64,000 nt of DNA from Omphalotus guepiniiformis (taxonomy: Eukaryota > Basidiomycota > Agaricomycetes > Agaricales > Omphalotaceae). Positions within the stretch are counted from its first letter, which is position 1. Every line of letters begins with the position of its first letter. Below, in pieces: positions 22,110 to 41,325 of this stretch. A model generated the notes under the pieces. The model was given only the letters and a program-made list of their open reading frames with translations. It made no database searches and had not been told where the DNA came from. Location: assembly GCA_028554645.1 (NCBI GenBank), contig JAQOOI010000063.1, positions 186,001 through 250,000 of the forward strand. Reading direction: 5' to 3'. Position numbers and translations under genes: made by a program.

Positions 22110-23180
22110 GATGAAAACTTAGAGCCTGGTTCGGAAATACTAACTCCGGCAGTGAACACGGTTTCAAGAACTGAAAAACTTCAATAACTACATACATACC
22201 TTCCTTCCTAAGTTCATTGAGCACCGGGATGGAGTCTGCTTCGGGAGTATCTTCCTCCAACAAACATATCTTCAAACGAAAAAGTCGTTCACAGAGGCCA
22301 CCGAGAAGAAAGTGTATCTAGCAACGCCTGCCAGCTTTGATTCCAAGTCTAAGATTTCCATGAGCTTCATCCCCTAATTCCATGTCGAGGTTTCTGAGAT
22401 TGGGGACGAATGTTGTACCGGGAGGGTACGAAAGGCTTCACCCCTGAAGAAAGGTAATATAATCCTGTGGTGTTGGCCTTACTATTGGAAAGGACAAGGA
22501 GTTCAGAGTCGGTATCTTCGAGGAACCAAACGCGCATTTGTAGATGCGGAGGGAGTTCAAACTAGGCCGCCCAGTACAATGTTTCCCCTAATCAGATATT
22601 CAGATTGCATGATTTGTTCTAAGGGATCCTCGAGAATTTCCACCTCCTCAAGTGTGGGCAGCAGCAGTAACGACAAGGATGTGTACAGAGAATCAAACCA
22701 CTCAGCATCGTCAGTTTACGCAGTCCAGACTCAAATTGAGTTGAGGATGCAGTTCCAAGCTTTGTTGAGTACTTAAGAAAAACGGAGGGCAGGACTAAAG
22801 ACAGCTCCTCTAAGTATAAGTTATTCGATATGCGAAGTAACAGGTCTAGAAACTTGACAGGTAAACGTACTTAATTGAAGCTTCATTCGTTTAATTTGGG
22901 GGCCAAGAGAGGGAAACTAGGCCTTCGTCCCCCTCGAAAGGCATAGACACACTGCTCAATCGGGGCGCAACGGAGAAGACATCACAGATGGGGCGAAGTT
23001 ATTCAGCACAGTTAATCCAAGAATCGGACGACGCGAGGTGAACATCGCTGTACACGCCAATGTCTGCGCTCGACGAAGAAACGCCTCTATGGTTGGGATA
23101 TCGTGTGGATCGGGAGGATCGTTACAACGAGAGTATCTGGAAAGAACTGATTTGGATTTGAATTCATTGACCAACGTCAA
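22110..23180 (-). pseudogene. Decayed F-box/LRR-type gene remnant
   Basis: On the minus strand, fragments in shifting frames recall basidiomycete F-box/LRR proteins: IPTIEAFLRRAQTL near 23090, LEVEILEDPLEQI near 22630, PNLRNLDMELGDEAHG near 22400, and LLEEDTPEADSIPVLNELRK near 22240. Between them are stops and frameshifts and no consistent intron set. The pieces occur in a plausible N-to-C order. Boundaries are approximate and the call rests on style of sequence, not a recognised domain. Confidence 0.3.
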
Positions 23181-24504
23181 GAAGTCGTCAGTGAGTTTGG
23201 GCTAGAGGACGATTCAGAGGTTAACATTTGCTAAACAACCCATTGTCAGACAATATTGGAAGAAGGAGCTCAGTCAGCATACTACGAGGTGGTGGGCCTG
23301 TTGATCCATCGTGGTCAAAGTTCAAGTCTGCTTCCCGCCACCAGCGTCCGGGTTTGACGCGCTGTTACACAAGTCTTACTACTCGAACCTCTTGACCTTC
23401 GTAAATGAATGTTGCAAGCATCATTCCACTGAACACCTCAGTGTATCAATATCGGGGTGAAAATGAAAAAAAAAACCCCCCTCAATGACGTGCACATGAT
23501 AGAAAGTACTCGAAGCTATGTAGTAGCTTCGAGTCGATGAAGGTCTTACTTTAATACCTAGTTACAGTTCGGATCCCAGATGAGCCCAGATGCTTAACGA
23601 TGAAATTCAACCAAAAAAACACGCGGTATGACGGTGGTGTAGAATGGGCCATATGGATACTGAAGACTAAAGAATACATCACTGCGAAAGAAAGGCTGAA
23701 GAAAGCATACATTAGAGCGTAATTCGGAGTGATGCGAGCAAGAAGACGTACCAAAAACGCTTAATTCACACCATCTCCGAGACAGAGGGGTCCAAATTAC
23801 TCTTTTGCTTTGAGGGGTGGAGGATTTAACCAGTGAAAGCAACAGTGACGATGCCACGCCTGCCGTGGTGTCCATAGACCAGATAACTCGAGAGGGCATC
23901 CAGCCACAGGCAAGTGTATTGAACAATTGTACTACGTATGTAGTGGACCCAGGTGCGAAGATCAGATTGCCTTTGGGCTCAAGGAAGTGTCTTTCAGGAA
24001 CTTTCGTAAAAAGCGAGGTTCCGGAGACCTGAGAACGAAAAAGATGGCATTGAGAATGACATAGTATGCATGTAGTTGTCCGTGTTAGGATCATGCTATG
24101 GCCAGTACTCGGCATGCGAGGGAAACTAAATTGTTACAGGCCTGTAGGATATCCTTGAGGTACTTCAGTTACGCGCCGCACATTTCTGAATCGTTTCTGA
24201 ATCACTTGGAACTCAGGAGGTGGAAGTGGAAGAGTTTCGATTGTCACGTGCCAGAGTTCTTCTCCTCCTCTTTCAAGTTCAGTTCCTGAACGTGTATGCA
24301 CCGTAAGACGCGCACTGAAAGCATTGATACCTCACGTTCTTCTTTCAATCTACTATACTTGACAGTTTCTCACAGATTACCGCGGCATGACCCTCCAATT
24401 TGTATTTCCAGCTGGAAACACAGCCCGTAAAGAAAAGGTCGTACAGATTTAGCTGGTGGGTCACTGGCTTTTTTTTTGACACATACATCTTGACTTTATG
24501 AGGA
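23181..24504. other. Gene-poor sequence, no supported gene
   Basis: About 1.3 kb. The longest open frame (minus, 24115-23594) has no domain and ends without a clear partner exon. A poly-A run (about 23467) and AT-rich stretches are present. Confidence 0.5.
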
Positions 24505-24852
24505 CTAACAATAGGACTTCTTATTTGGAAAGCTAGAACGTAGGGCTATTTCATCTTCTCTTACGCCAGGCATGCTACTTAATATTCTCTCACCTTCACC
24601 AGGAGCAATAGGGAGCAATCCAGTCTGACAGTACAACGCCTTCTTCGAAAAACTATGCCATAAAAATGACATCACGTTCAATGTGGACACAAAAGACGCT
24701 CAAAAGTGTACCTTGTCGCGTACATCGGCCTCATGAAGCCTCATGACCAAGTTTCTCCGTATTTCAACAACTTCGTCATAATATTCCCAACGATGGAATG
24801 ATTTTTGCTTAACAGCGGAATATCTGCTCGTGTTCCAATGCTTCTCGAACAT
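24505..24852 (-). CDS. Possible two-exon 86-aa protein, unknown
   Basis: Exon 24852-24712 (47 codons) joins exon 24624-24505 (40 codons with stop) across an 87-nt GT-AG intron in phase 0. The first exon contains FHRWEYYDEVVEIRRNL, an amphipathic helical stretch. The second has GLLPIAPGEGERILSSMPG. There is no recognised family and no strong promoter signal. It may be a fragment of a longer decayed gene. Confidence 0.3.
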
Positions 24853-25090
24853 GTTAGAGGATTCGAGGCCTCAGTTCAATGTACGAGTCACAGTCCGCGA
24901 CGTGTTATTCCAACCGATTGGTACTAATTCATGTTGGTGTGCTATAGTACCTCCGTCGTTGAGCATCATTAAATCAAGAACAAGGCACCCGAGGAGAACT
25001 TCTGACACGACGAGACTCGTGACGGCACGAATTATTCTATCCCGGATGGCATTTGAAGAAGAAACCTTTCATGGATGTGCTCTGGACGAG

Positions 25091-25097
25091 TATAAAA
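25091..25097 (+). promoter_or_regulatory. TATA box of the hydrophobin gene
   Basis: TATAAAA lies 36-42 bp upstream of the ATG at 25133, so the leader must be very short. Strong TATA boxes close to the ATG are common in highly expressed hydrophobin genes. Confidence 0.6.
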
Positions 25098-25132
25098 CCT
25101 GAAACGACCATGTTCAGATTCAGCAGCTTAGC

Positions 25133-26191
25133 ATGATGCTCCATTCGGTTCACCTGCTCTCATTTGTGCTCTGTGCCCTCGATCTTGCGGCTGCTACGCC
25201 CATCGACGGGCGAGGTGAAGCTGACCGCCGTCAGATTCTGCCTACAACTCTGCCCATCTCGCTGCCTACTAGTCTGCCTATCTCGCTCCCGACTAGTCTA
25301 CCCATCTCACTCCCGACGGGTCTGCCCATCTCTCTTCCGACTAGTCTGCCCATCTCGCTCCCGACTGGTTTACCCATCTCACTTCCGAGTGGGCTACCTA
25401 TCTCACTTCCTACCGACCTTCCCATCTCTCTTCCGACTGGGCTACCTATTTCACTCCCTACCGACCTTCCCATCTCTCTTCCAACTGGGCTACCCATTTC
25501 ACTCCCAACCGGCCTCCCCATCTCACTTCCAACTGGGCTACCCATCTCGCTTCCGACCATCTCACTTCCCACTGGGCTTCCCATCTCACTCCCAACTGGT
25601 CTACCTATTTCGCTCCCAAGTATCACTCTGCCAATCACTCTACCTTCAATCACTCTGCCTTCTATAACCCTCCCTACCGTAAGTACTTTTATCCCTCCTC
25701 CTCCATCTGACGCTTTACTTCAAAATGCTAATATCCCCTTTTTTTACCTTTTTTTACAGTCCCTTCCAACTGGACTCCCGAGTGTATGCGCCGTCGGGGA
25801 CCTTCAATGCTGCACCGCTTTACTCCCTGTATGTTTCTCATTCTTCAATATATTTAATTATGCTTCCTATGAACTATGAACTAACTCTGAGTTCTCAATA
25901 GCCTGATACAAATACAACTGACTTGTTGGGACAGCTCGGTGTTGTTTTCCAGGACCTCGGTATAGATCAGGTGGGCATCGGCTGTACATCCATCGACCCT
26001 ATTCTTGGTGCAGCCTTGTGCCAAACTACACCGGTTTGTTGTACTGAGCAGTTGCTTGGAGTCTTTTAAATCAATTTTTTGAGGTGTGGGAGATGTCACT
26101 GACTGATGTCTTTCTCTTTTCTTCTTTCTTTTGTTGTTTACAGGGAGAGCTTGTCGAAATTGGGTGTACGCCTGGTGGACTCAGTCTCTGA
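25133..26191 (+). CDS. Class I hydrophobin with N-terminal octapeptide-repeat domain
   Basis: Four exons: 25133-25678, 25760-25828, 25902-26060, 26144-26191; 822 nt, 273 aa. A signal peptide (MLHSVHLLSFVLCALDLAAA) leads to about 16 copies of an 8-residue unit LPTGLPIS, with S, D or T at position 4, ending in LPSIT variants. The C-terminal part is a complete hydrophobin: C-x6-CC-x32-C-x11-C-x5-CC-x13-C-x7, all eight cysteines within class I spacing, finishing LVEIGCTPGGLSL. Hydrophobins coat aerial hyphae and fruit bodies and self-assemble at air-water interfaces. Usual length is 100-130 aa; here the repeat domain more than doubles it. A dibasic RRQ just before the repeats could be a Kex2 site. 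The third donor (GT at 26061) is chosen by frame and cysteine spacing and is slightly less certain. Confidence 0.93.
25243..25625 (+). repeat. 24-nt coding tandem repeat (about 16 units)
   Basis: Imperfect 24-nt units encode Leu-Pro-Thr-x-Leu-Pro-Ile-Ser. One unit near 25550-25570 lost five codons, leaving LPTIS, without frame loss. Third-position changes are frequent while the peptide is kept, which points to selection on the protein. Adjacent units with identical bases suggest recent slippage or unequal exchange. Confidence 0.9.
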
Positions 26192-26793
26192 AAGCTGAAG
26201 CGCTGAAGTATAAATCTTGTTTTTTCGGTTTTTTGTGATTACGACCTTGGAATGATCATGGGTTGCGTCTTTGAAGTGTTAGATGTTTGAGTGGTTGCAT
26301 GTGTTTTGCACAGAAATAAGTCGGATATCTCTATAATTGAGTGCTGAAGCGTAGATCGTCTATTTGTCGCTAGCACTGTTAGATTGATCCTATGTACAGA
26401 TTCTGTTCGTCTTCCTGTTTGAGTTACCTGCGCCAATGCAGGTATTGAGAGTACTGTACTGTCGCTGTAGAGATAGTGCTGAGAGGCTGTAGGGCACGCA
26501 ATGTTAATATGAATGGCACTACTGTGCATATTCTTGTCGCTGTGGGAGATAGCGGGAGGCTGTAGGGCATGCAGCGTCAATATGAATGGCACTACTGTGC
26601 ATAAATTCTTTCACTAAAATAAGCAATGGGTCATGAGAACGGGTCAAATACTGAAAAGCCGCTCTATGATGATCCTGAGGAATGACTGAGACATAAGAAA
26701 TTTTGATACATTCAATCCAACCAATACGAAATGACAATTAAGGATACAGCATAATATAGCATCTATATTAACTTCTTTCAAACTCAACACTAA
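26192..26793. other. Hydrophobin 3' flank with a 75-bp tandem duplication
   Basis: Convergent spacer of 600 bp. Two tandem copies (about 26460-26532 and 26535-26608) share TGTCGCTGT, GAGGCTGTAGGGCA and the perfect 20-mer core AATATGAATGGCACTACTGT. No open frame is supported. Confidence 0.7.
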
Positions 26794-28400
26794 TCACCGA
26801 CACGAGGGCCTCAACGCAGGAAGATCATCATGGAACACTTTCGCACCAGTACGATCCACTCTTCGATTAATACCACCCAAAAGAATCTTCACCAACGCAT
26901 CCGCGTCAAGTTTTTGACCTAGATAAGGTGTAGTGTCGACAATATCCTGAAAAAAAGCGTTCATCGCCCACGAAATGAGAATTCCCTTCCTTGCCCAAGA
27001 AAACACCATGCAGAGGAAGCTCACCCTGATGTTGTATTGCGATTCCAGAGCATTATCTAGATCGTCCAAATATCGGCGAGCGCTCGTTGATCGACCTATC
27101 TGCACAAATTGTATTCCCACCTAAAGATTACGACACCATGCGTGTATATGGTTTTAGAAGACGGGGAATGAGCATGACTGAACACGAGAGAAATCCCATG
27201 GATGATGGAAAGCTGTTAAAAAATGATACTGACCTGCGAAAGAGGAAAGTTTCCCTTATCAAGACGTTTTGCTGCCTGAACGATGACACTTTCAGGGTCA
27301 TCCGCTGGAAGCAGACAGAGTATAAGTTAAAACGCTTCTCATACCAAGCCCCGAGGAGTCTGACTCTCGACGAAGCAATGTTAGATGCTTCTGAGACTCA
27401 CTTGGTGCACCATCAGTGATTACTATGTAATTTACAGGCTTGACGCTCGAAAGTGTTTGTGCTTGCTGGGCTTGTTCGAGCTGGGCAAGGTACTGCCGGA
27501 GAAGAAGTTCCAGTTTCTCTCCTAGCGGAGTGACACCTCGCGGGACGACGGAATCGAATAGGTCTTCGACAGCATGACGATCCTATGCGAGTAGAGAAAT
27601 TCTATGGTTTGGTCTCACGAGCGAGAATTAAGTAAGGTCCACGTACCTTCATGTTCTCGCCTACCCGATAATCATTCAAGAAATATATGTCGATGCCATC
27701 GGTGTCAAATTGACCTGCGCGTTCCGCAAGGGCACACAGAGCGTCTTTTGCCTGACAGCCATGCGAAATTCGGAATGGATCAAGACCGGTGGAGATGTGT
27801 ACCAGGAAATGGCTTACCTCGTTCCACAACGATCCTCGCATTGAGCTAGAGTCATCTACGACTAGTACAGTGTTGTATCGTTTGAGAGTCGCCAATGCCT
27901 CATCTTCTGTTTGTCGTCTCATAGGAGTACGAAGATCTGATTGTGATATAGCGAACGGGTGGCAAAGTCAACGAACATAGTCTATTTTAGTCAGACAAGA
28001 CAACGCACATCGTCTACTCGTTCTATTTTCCTCTGAACAGAATCATCTTATTAACATTACTCGAGTGAGGTGAATAAATAAGGCTGAACGTACTAATAGG
28101 ACTGGAATCTTTTGACGAATTCGTACTCGTACTGACAATCGAAGACACCGAAGAATGCAAGGACCGAGGTGCATCAGTGACAACCACAGTTGGAGGTCCT
28201 CGTGAATAAGGTGGCGGAGGTTGTGAAGGTACTGAATCAGGATATCTCTGGCGACGAGCAGGACTCGCAGCATTGGCAGACCTACTCCTCCGGTGAGTGG
28301 AGTTAGATGCCTGAAGTAATTGATCGTTTTTGCGCGAAGGGCTAGTGCGTGCGGACTTGACCATACTATTGCTCCTTGAATGTGAAGGTGAGTTGCCCAT
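26794..28400 (-). CDS. von Willebrand factor A (vWA) domain protein
   Basis: Seven exons: 28400-28094, 27936-27818, 27751-27647, 27582-27402, 27304-27234, 27120-27025, 26946-26794; 1032 nt, 343 aa, all phases consistent. The first about 100 residues are Ser/Pro-rich and disordered. The vWA domain starts at TVLVVDDSSSM, whose D-x-S-x-S is the first part of the metal-ion-dependent adhesion site. It continues with IDIYFLNDYRV, a conserved Thr in VPRGVTPLGEKL, and YIVITDGAP. The last exons (VGIQFVQIG, then YLDDLDNAL and DIVDTTPY) match the usual C-terminal half of this cytoplasmic vWA family common in Agaricomycetes. Function is unknown; vWA domains bind protein partners through a divalent cation. 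Confidence 0.9.
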
Positions 28401-30169
28401 GATGATTAGAAGACTTTAGCACTGTAAAAAGTGGTGACTGAGCGCGATGTAGGAGCTGAGACAGCTCCATGACCTGAATATATAAGATTGAAAGGCAGTG
28501 ATCTAATCGGAGCTTCCTTCGATGGCAGTGCAAATTATTGGGCGCCACAAAATGCTTTTCTTCCACTCGAAGTTCTACGATTTCTTGTGGAAAAACACAT
28601 AAGCTTAGTCTCTATGAGGACAAGCAAGTAAGCTAAAATAGGTTGTCTGAGTTAGACAAGACATATCCAAGGCCAACAGCATTCGTTTTCTAATAGATGG
28701 TTGAGATTAAATCTTAAGCGCTCGGCATTTATCCTGGTCCAAGCAGTTTCTACAGCGCTCAAAGATGTTGATGAGGGTGTATTTAGGCACAATTTATTTG
28801 AGATTTTGTTGACAAGAACAATTGCTCACACATCTTACCAGTATGTAGTAGCAAGGGAATAGAGCTCTGACTTATCATTATCCAGAACCCATTCATGTGG
28901 CGTTTGTTCACGTTCTACTGAGGTTGTTGTCAATTGCCACAACGATAGTGATGATAGTAGCGAGTAACAAGGTAATCAAAGGACAAAAGCTCAGCGCTAA
29001 TCGTCCCTACACTCCCTAAACGTACAATCATCATTCACCATGGCAAGTCCCGGCTGTGGGCGCTTGATACCGACAGCTCCTAGTATCTTGTCAATCGGAT
29101 GAAGGATTAAACAGATGCTGTTAAAACACGAGATGGAGGATGAAGGATATCATTATCTGGTACACTGCCGCCGAATGAAGGCTACACCTGCAGCTGGAAC
29201 AATCCAGTCGGGACTCGTAGCCCCTCGTAGCCTTGCACTGCCACCTTCGAACTTCCGGCCCATAGCAAACCATAGCAATCAGGACGGATCACCATCTATC
29301 GCTGTCGAGACCGTCATTCACCGAACATTGGGCACGGGCAATACGGAGTGCGTCAAGACCGTTTGCACATGGTACAGTCCACCCGAAAGCCTCGAAAGCA
29401 CGGCGGCACTGAGTTGACCGGTCGATAGGCCCTAAGGCGGATTGAGAGATGCTGTAGATGTGCAATTTGCGATCAGTTCGTGTTTCCGTGCATTTACCCA
29501 ATCAAGAATAACAAACGCCGAAACGCTTCAGCACGAGAGCTGTCTTCATACCAATAACGCTCTCCTAAGTAGTCTGGGTCCTGATAAGAGATTTCGATTG
29601 GCCTTGATACAAAGCCAGGGGCCCCACACGAGTTAGTAGTTTGATACCAACAGCCTTTCGAGGATCCACAAGGCGAGGACCTGATATGAAACTCCGAAGA
29701 TTTCTGTTTCGGCCTCCTGACTAGATGCAGAGCATAACCTAGCATAACTAGCGTGACTCATGGCCCATGGGAAGCCGCGTGAAGCACGATTCTTCAGACT
29801 TCAGCACAGCAAATCCAGGGCTTGGAACCTAAGCGTAAAGGAGCCCGGAGTAATTGGCTAGACCTGCAGAGGACGAATTAGTCGGAAGTGAATGTTCAGA
29901 GTCCGTCCATGATGAGTGGGCAAAAATAGCAACAGTAATAGCCTGTTGACGTATAGTGGAATGGCCGAGAAGAGAACTTTAGAAGTGGTTGTACAGCACT
30001 GCAGTTCATAATAAGAAGTAAGGATGCTATGGTGCATCAACACAATGCAAATGGAAGGGAAGAAATTCCAATGCATGCATCAGGAGAAACATTCGTAACA
30101 TATTTTCACGCAAGACGTGGAATGAAAGGCAGTTGTATTGTATATTTAGGGTCTGGTACCACAATGCAT
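28401..30169. other. Intergenic, no supported gene
   Basis: About 1.8 kb. Short frames at 29115-29417 (+) and 29745-29494 (-) have no domains. The latter contains PIEISYQDPDYLGERYWYED, which looks protein-like but has no start, no partner exon and no known family, so it may be a relic. Confidence 0.5.
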
Positions 30170-30584
30170 CTAATCGCTCTTTCCCTGTAAACCAGTGTCA
30201 GGGTCATAATTTAAATGGGACAGAACCAATACGCACTCTAATCAGAGAGTAAAGACCATACACCGACCCAAGCGTCCCAGCAGCGAATCCTACTCCAAAT
30301 AGACCTATTGGATATATACAGTCAACAGAAGAGCATGGAACGAAATTTCTTGAATGCTGACGGAAGTAAAGAGCACGACGAGGAGCCTTGTAGTGAACAG
30401 GCCTATGGTCATTCTACAACGCGAATCAGTCCGGTGGTAGATACAGAGAATATTGCAGGGATACGAACTTGAGCTATTCTTTGCCTCTCAATAATAGTGT
30501 TGGGGCCTGTAAATAGAAGATCTTAGAGAAATATACAACAACGATAATACAGAGCAACGAACGGTTGTATATTCCGTCGAGCAT
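30170..30584 (-). CDS. Small (68 aa) single-pass membrane protein, possible mitochondrial respiratory subunit
   Basis: Five tiny exons: 30584-30551, 30506-30469, 30413-30362, 30304-30237, 30184-30170. They sum to 207 nt, exactly 69 codons, each intron having GT-AG ends and 44-64 nt length. The product starts MLDGIYNRSLLC. It has a basic middle (HRPVHYKAPRRALYF) and one transmembrane helix of the type LFGVGFAAGTLGSVYGLYSL, then ends RGKSD. Basic segment, one helix and short tail recall small subunits of respiratory complexes (for example the COX7C/COX8 group), but no diagnostic motif is present and this is inference. No exon is long enough to show as an open frame. It shares a 114-bp divergent promoter with the YEATS gene. 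Confidence 0.55.
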
Positions 30585-30698
30585 GGTGGTCAGAGGTCAA
30601 GTTGAGTGTTTACTGCACCGGAAAATCGCGGGCGACAACAAGTTTGGGTCTCCGGTCCAGACCACTCTCGCTCGCCGCCAGCCATCAGCTCGCCTCCC
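30585..30698. promoter_or_regulatory. 114-bp divergent promoter (small membrane protein / YEATS gene)
   Basis: The whole space between two opposite start codons. No TATA box is evident. CGCGGGCGAC and the Cys-codon-like TCTCGCTCGCCGCC stretch near the YEATS start are GC-rich. Confidence 0.5.
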
Positions 30699-31610
30699 AT
30701 GGCCAGCAACGACCGTGTTCGTGTCAGAGTAAGTCAGTTCACTCATTCAACAGTTTACACTAAATAATATACAGGGTTTAAGCATTTTTCGTCCGATAAT
30801 CTATGGAAATACAGCCACTGTGCTTACGCCGAAAGAGCGTGAAAACGGTGTACCTACCGACCACACACATCGATGGACAGTAGCTGTTCGCAGCGCTGCC
30901 TCTGCACCAGGTTCTGATATTGTAGGAGGAGCAGATGATTTGAGTTACTTTATCAAGCGTGTTTCTTTCAAGCTGCATGATACTTATCCAAATCCTACTC
31001 GAAGTACGGGTTTTGGTTTTGTTGGTTTTGACATGTCTAATATTTGTTAACAGATATAGACAAGCCGCCTTTCGAAGTATCGGAAACAGGGTATGTTAGA
31101 TCTTCTTGTAACCGTCTATATGTGCAACTCAAGTCAACTAGGTGGGGTGAATTCGAGATTCAAATCAAGATAACGTTCATTCCAGAATCAGGCGAGAAAC
31201 CTGTCACACTCTACCATCATCTCAAACTACATCCATGGACTGTCACCGGCGAGCCAGAAATACCCTCAACCGATGTAGCTATTCAGATGGGTCCTGTACA
31301 TTCATGGCAGTACGACGAGGTCGTATTCCACGACCCGTACCAAAACTTCCTCAACATATTAACTGCTCATCCACCCACTCCCTTACCGAAAATCAAGACG
31401 AAACCGGTCCCGTTTCATATGGCTAATCCAGGTTCTCTCAAAGCTTCGATGGGGGGAGTGCCGGAGTTCACGATGCTGATGGAAAAAGAAGAAGGGGAAC
31501 GTCTTGAAGAGGCAAAGAACGAAGTCGTTGCACAGCAAAATAAATTGCGAGAGATCCTCATCGAGAAGGAGAAGGAGCTGAGCCGTTTACAGAAATTAGT
31601 GAACAGCTGA
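30699..31610 (+). CDS. YAF9: YEATS-domain protein Yaf9/GAS41
   Basis: Four exons: 30699-30728, 30775-31003, 31054-31090, 31142-31610; 765 nt, 254 aa. The YEATS domain covers residues about 10-150: PIIYGNTATVL, THRWTVAVRS, the segment DDLSYFIKRVSFKLHDTYPN, PPFEVSETGWGEFEIQIKI with the acyl-lysine pocket G-W-G-E-F, and VTLYHHLKLHPW. The C-terminus is a coiled coil (EEAKNEVVAQQNKLREILI). Yaf9/GAS41 reads acetylated or crotonylated histone H3 and is shared by the NuA4 acetyltransferase and SWR1 H2A.Z-exchange complexes. Length and the C-terminal coiled coil fit Yaf9 rather than Taf14 or Sas5. The first exon of 30 nt matches the short first exons seen in this family. Confidence 0.93.
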
Positions 31611-31750
31611 GGAGCAACAATTCTGTAGTATATATCTAGTGTACATTTCTATAGTGTATATAAGCAACAGTGTATTATAGCTACAATGTAAAGGTTTCGT
31701 GAATACATATGCTACGCAGAATGTCAGCGAATCGCGCGACAAACACGATA

Positions 31751-40171
<8,421 letters not shown>

Positions 40172-40341
40172 TGTTTCCAGTAAAATTGTGGATGTTGTAC
40201 ATCCCGTTTGAAGAGAATTCGAAAGCAGTTTGTTCTCAATATAAAGAGGGACGCGAACGTAGGTGTGTAAAGGGTCATGTGACTGATTAAGTAAGTAGAT
40301 GAACCAGTCTTGCGCTTGTTGGAATATACCGCGGAACAACG
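40172..40341. promoter_or_regulatory. 170-bp divergent promoter, ATR / MGM101
   Basis: Opposite start codons of a nuclear DNA-damage kinase and a mitochondrial DNA-maintenance protein are 170 bp apart. The ATR frame stays open through this region with only non-ATG codons, so a longer ATR N-terminus is conceivable but would overlap the MGM101 leader. Confidence 0.5.
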
Positions 40342-41325
40342 ATGAGTCTCGCTAGCAAAGTCTTTACTGTAGCCAGAGTGGCCAGTCGGTCTCCAGGACC
40401 TCTTAGAACCATCAGCTCTACTCAGCGCATTTCCATCGCGTTCCAGAGTCACAGATTTGCCACAACCGTAGCACCTAAAGAGCAGACACCAGAAGCAACA
40501 AAAAATGACGATTTCAAAGTATCAACCGAGATTCCGCCACCGAGCGGTATAGCTGGTTCATTAGGAGAGGGAGAAACTGACTGGTCGAAAAGCTACTTTG
40601 GCCTTTCCGAGCAAGCGTTCTCGAAGGAGGTCGCAGAAGTGCTAATGGCACCGGTTGACCCCCGGGATATCGAAGTGAAACCAGGTGAGTCTTTCAGGTA
40701 ATTATCATCTAATATTTTGGCATTAACCCAGTACTTACTTCCAGATGGCTTAATTTATCTCCCTGAAATCAAATATCGCCGTATCCTGAACAAGGCCTTC
40801 GGTCCTGGGGGCTGGGGTCTTGCTCCTCGGACTGAAACAAATGTGGGTCCAAAAGTTGTGAGTAGGGAATACGCACTCGTATGTCAAGGACGGTACGCAT
40901 GGTCAATCTCCTGATGGTTTTGGTCTTTCGGTCACACCAGGCGTATTTTATACAGACTTGTCGCCATTGCACGAGGTGAACAGGAATACTTTGACCCTTC
41001 AGGTGTACCCACTGCCACCGAATCTTGCAAAAGCAACGCTTTAATGAGGTGCTGCAAAGACCTCGGCGTTGCGAGCGAGTTATGGTGCGCTTTCAATCAC
41101 CACTGTCCTTGACCTTTGTTGTCTAAGCACTAGTTCCAGGGATCCTCGATTCATCCGTGAATTCAAAGCGCAAAATTGCCAAGAAGTATTTGCCACACAC
41201 GCATCGACAAAACAAAAGTACGTATTCTCTCTTCAAATATATCATCTGTTGAAGTTATCTTCCGTAGGAGAAAGTTATGGCGTCGAAAAGACCAACCCAA
41301 GTTTAGCTACCCTTGGTCAGAGTAG
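40342..41325 (+). CDS. MGM101: Mitochondrial genome maintenance protein MGM101
   Basis: Five exons: 40342-40684, 40745-40892, 40956-41084, 41140-41217, 41268-41325; 756 nt, 251 aa. A basic, hydroxylated N-terminus ([14 protein letters not shown]) fits a mitochondrial presequence. The conserved Rad52-like core includes [79 protein letters not shown] and the basic C-terminus [17 protein letters not shown]. Mgm101 binds and anneals single-stranded DNA in mitochondrial nucleoids and supports recombination-dependent maintenance of mtDNA. All core blocks are present. Confidence 0.97.

Noticed and set aside
21889..22275. Upstream extension of the thioredoxin-like ORF to 281 codons
   Set aside because: The signal peptide begins at the ATG at 21888, and the sequence before it belongs to a decayed F-box-like region.
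25243..25625. Regular 24-nt repeats resembling a CRISPR array
   Set aside because: There are no spacers; the units are contiguous, coding and in a eukaryotic genome.
25231..25653. Minus-strand open frame made of Gly-Ser-Glu-Met repeats
   Set aside because: It is the antisense reading of the hydrophobin 24-nt repeat; a multiple-of-three repeat opens all frames.
29494..29745. Minus frame containing a protein-like PIEISYQDPDYLGERYWYED segment
   Set aside because: No start context, partner exons or family; kept only as a possible relic in the intergenic note.
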